Shown here: positions 4,549-5,813 of the stretch, piece by piece
Position numbering within the stretch: position 1 is the stretch's first letter
How the letters are laid out: each line of letters begins with the position of its first letter
Origin: Anaerolineae bacterium
GTDB taxonomy: Bacteria > Chloroflexota > Anaerolineae > Aggregatilineales > Aggregatilineaceae
Assembly (NCBI GenBank): GCA_020848665.1
Contig: JADLHR010000027.1
Span: 1-5,813 of the forward strand
Reading direction: 5' to 3'
DNA: 5,813 bases
The notes under the pieces: model-generated
Seen by the model: the letters and a program-made list of their open reading frames with translations, nothing else
Databases searched by the model: none
What the model was told of the DNA's origin: nothing
Translations under genes and position numbers: made by a program

Positions 4549-5813
4549 ATGCCAAAGACCCGTGTCGTGATTATGGGGGCCGCCGGGCGCGACTTCCATA
4601 ATTTTAACCTCTATTATCGGGGAAATGAGGCGTATGAAGTCGTGGCCTTCACGGCGACCCAGATCCCGGACATCGAGGGACGCACCTATCCTCCAGAACT
4701 GGCAGGCGCGCTTTACCCCGGCGGCATCCCGATCTACGAAGAAGCCGAGCTGAACGCGCTCATCCGCGAGCACGACGTAGATGAAGTCGTCTTCGCCTAT
4801 TCTGATGTCTCGCACGAAACTGTAATGCATAAGGCGAGCCAGGTGCTGGCCGCTGGCGCGGACTTTCGGCTGCTTGGCCCCAAGCACACGACGCTGAAGA
4901 GCAGCAAGCCGGTTGTCGGCGTCGGCGCAGTCCGCACCGGCTCCGGCAAGAGCCAGACTACGCGCGCCATCAGCGACGCGCTGCGCCACCTGGGGTACAC
5001 GATCGCGGTTGTACGCCACCCGATGCCTTACGGCGACCTCGCCAAGCAGAAGGTCCAGCGGTTCGTGGATTACGCCGATCTGGATCGGCACGATGTCACG
5101 ATCGAAGAACGCGAGGAATATGAGCCGCACCTCGATCGAGGGGTAGTCGTTTTCGCGGGCGTGGACTACGAGGCGATTCTGCGCGAGGCCGAGCAGGAGG
5201 CCGACATCGTGCTGTGGGACGGCGGCAACAACGACCTGCCGTTCTACCAGCCGGACCTCTATTTTGTGGTAGTCGATCCGCACCGGCCCGGTCACGAGCG
5301 GACGTATCACCCTGGTGAGGCGAACCTGCGGATGGCCGATGTTGTCGTGATCAACAAGATCGATACCGCGCCGCCCGACGGCGTGCGCACGGTGCGCGAG
5401 AGCATCCGCTTGCTGAATCCAGGCGCGACGGTCATTGAGGCCGCTTCGCCGACGTTTGTTGACGATGCCGCGATGATTCGCGGCAAGCGGGTGCTGGTGA
5501 TCGAGGACGGCCCGACGCTGACACATGGCGAAATGCGCTATGGCGCGGGGGTGATCGCGGCGCAGCGTTTCGGCGCGGGCGAGCTGGTCGATCCCCGGCC
5601 CTACGCCGTCGGCAGCATCGCCGACACTTTCGCCAAGTATCCGGCGACCGGGGCGCTACTCCCCGCGATGGGCTATGGGGCGAAACAGCGCGCCGATCTG
5701 GAGCAGACGATCCGGGACACGCCCGCTGATCTCGTTCTGGTGGCGACGCCGATCGACCTGACGCGCGTCATCTCGATCGACAAGCCGTACCGCCGCGTGC
5801 GCTACGAATTGCA
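4549..5813 (+). CDS. COG2403-type GTPase, cyclic 2,3-diphosphoglycerate synthetase-like (3' end outside window)
   Basis: The frame stays open from the ATG to the window edge, giving 421 residues; family members that I recall are about 440, so only a short tail is missing. The N-terminal Rossmann-like domain carries the family hallmark MGAAGRDFHNFN (9-20), then PDIEGRTYPPELAG (40-53) and FAYSDVSHETVMHKAS (82-97). A P-loop NTPase domain follows. Its Walker A region is AVRTGSGKSQ (127-136), with Val128 where the first Gly normally sits. The segment VVRHPMPYGDLAKQKVQRF (154-172) follows, then a Walker B-like DIVLWDGGNND (219-229) and NKID (269-272), the guanine-specificity motif. The C-terminal part has IEDGPTLTHGEM (318-329), DPRPYAVGSI (348-357) and LPAMGYG (371-377). 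There are no membrane segments. The archaeal relative makes cyclic 2,3-diphosphoglycerate, a thermoprotectant; the bacterial role is unknown to me and the enzyme name should not be taken as proven. It follows tatC by 54 bases. Confidence 0.85.
   Translation, partial: MPKTRVVIMGAAGRDFHNFNLYYRGNEAYEVVAFTATQIPDIEGRTYPPELAGALYPGGIPIYEEAELNALIREHDVDEVVFAYSDVSHETVMHKASQVLAAGADFRLLGPKHTTLKSSKPVVGVGAVRTGSGKSQTTRAISDALRHLGYTIAVVRHPMPYGDLAKQKVQRFVDYADLDRHDVTIEEREEYEPHLDRGVVVFAGVDYEAILREAEQEADIVLWDGGNNDLPFYQPDLYFVVVDPHRPGHERTYHPGEANLRMADVVVINKIDTAPPDGVRTVRESIRLLNPGATVIEAASPTFVDDAAMIRGKRVLVIEDGPTLTHGEMRYGAGVIAAQRFGAGELVDPRPYAVGSIADTFAKYPATGALLPAMGYGAKQRADLEQTIRDTPADLVLVATPIDLTRVISIDKPYRRVRYEL

Noticed and set aside
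4150..5526. Long open frame on the - strand (458 codons)
   Set aside because: It lies antisense to tatC and the COG2403 GTPase, both with clear family motifs. Its translation is rich in Arg, His and Ala without recognisable domains, typical of a mirror frame in GC-rich DNA.

Overview
This GC-rich window from a bacterial chromosome carries seven protein-coding genes. Nothing in it looks like a phage, plasmid, insertion sequence, CRISPR array, rRNA or tRNA. The gene content suggests a Chloroflexota (Anaerolineae-like) bacterium: a homoserine dehydrogenase without an ACT domain, an Asp23/Gls24-family protein next to nusB, and a large GTPase of the cyclic-2,3-diphosphoglycerate-synthetase-like family (COG2403). 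This lineage call is an inference of moderate to low confidence, because no phylogenetic marker is present.

Left part (1-1738). The 3' end of a homoserine dehydrogenase gene (aspartate-family amino acid synthesis) ends in a strong GC hairpin that overlaps its stop codon. A roughly 100-base gap with a weak promoter candidate follows. Next is an unrecognised 224-residue protein on the + strand. It converges with, and overlaps by 31 bases, a GNAT-family N-acetyltransferase gene on the - strand.

Centre (1739-2014). This 276-base intergenic region is a divergent control region. It holds a consensus-like sigma-70 promoter firing left into the GNAT gene, with a perfect 12-base palindrome in its spacer. 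A second, better promoter (TTGACA, 16 bases, TATCAT) fires right, followed by a short leader hairpin and a good ribosome binding site.

Right part (2015-5813). A tightly packed + strand gene row reads fabG (3-oxoacyl-ACP reductase type SDR), an Asp23/Gls24 (YqhY-like) protein, nusB, tatC and the COG2403 GTPase, which runs off the window edge. Gaps are 25, 29, 5 and 54 bases, so at least fabG to tatC is probably one transcript. The fabG/Asp23/nusB order recalls the accB-accC-yqhY-nusB order of Bacillus and supports a link between the Asp23 protein and fatty acid synthesis. The 54-base gap before the GTPase gene contains a perfect palindrome and a 10-base tandem repeat, and may be a separate control point. 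The GTPase is the least understood conserved gene here and the most interesting one.
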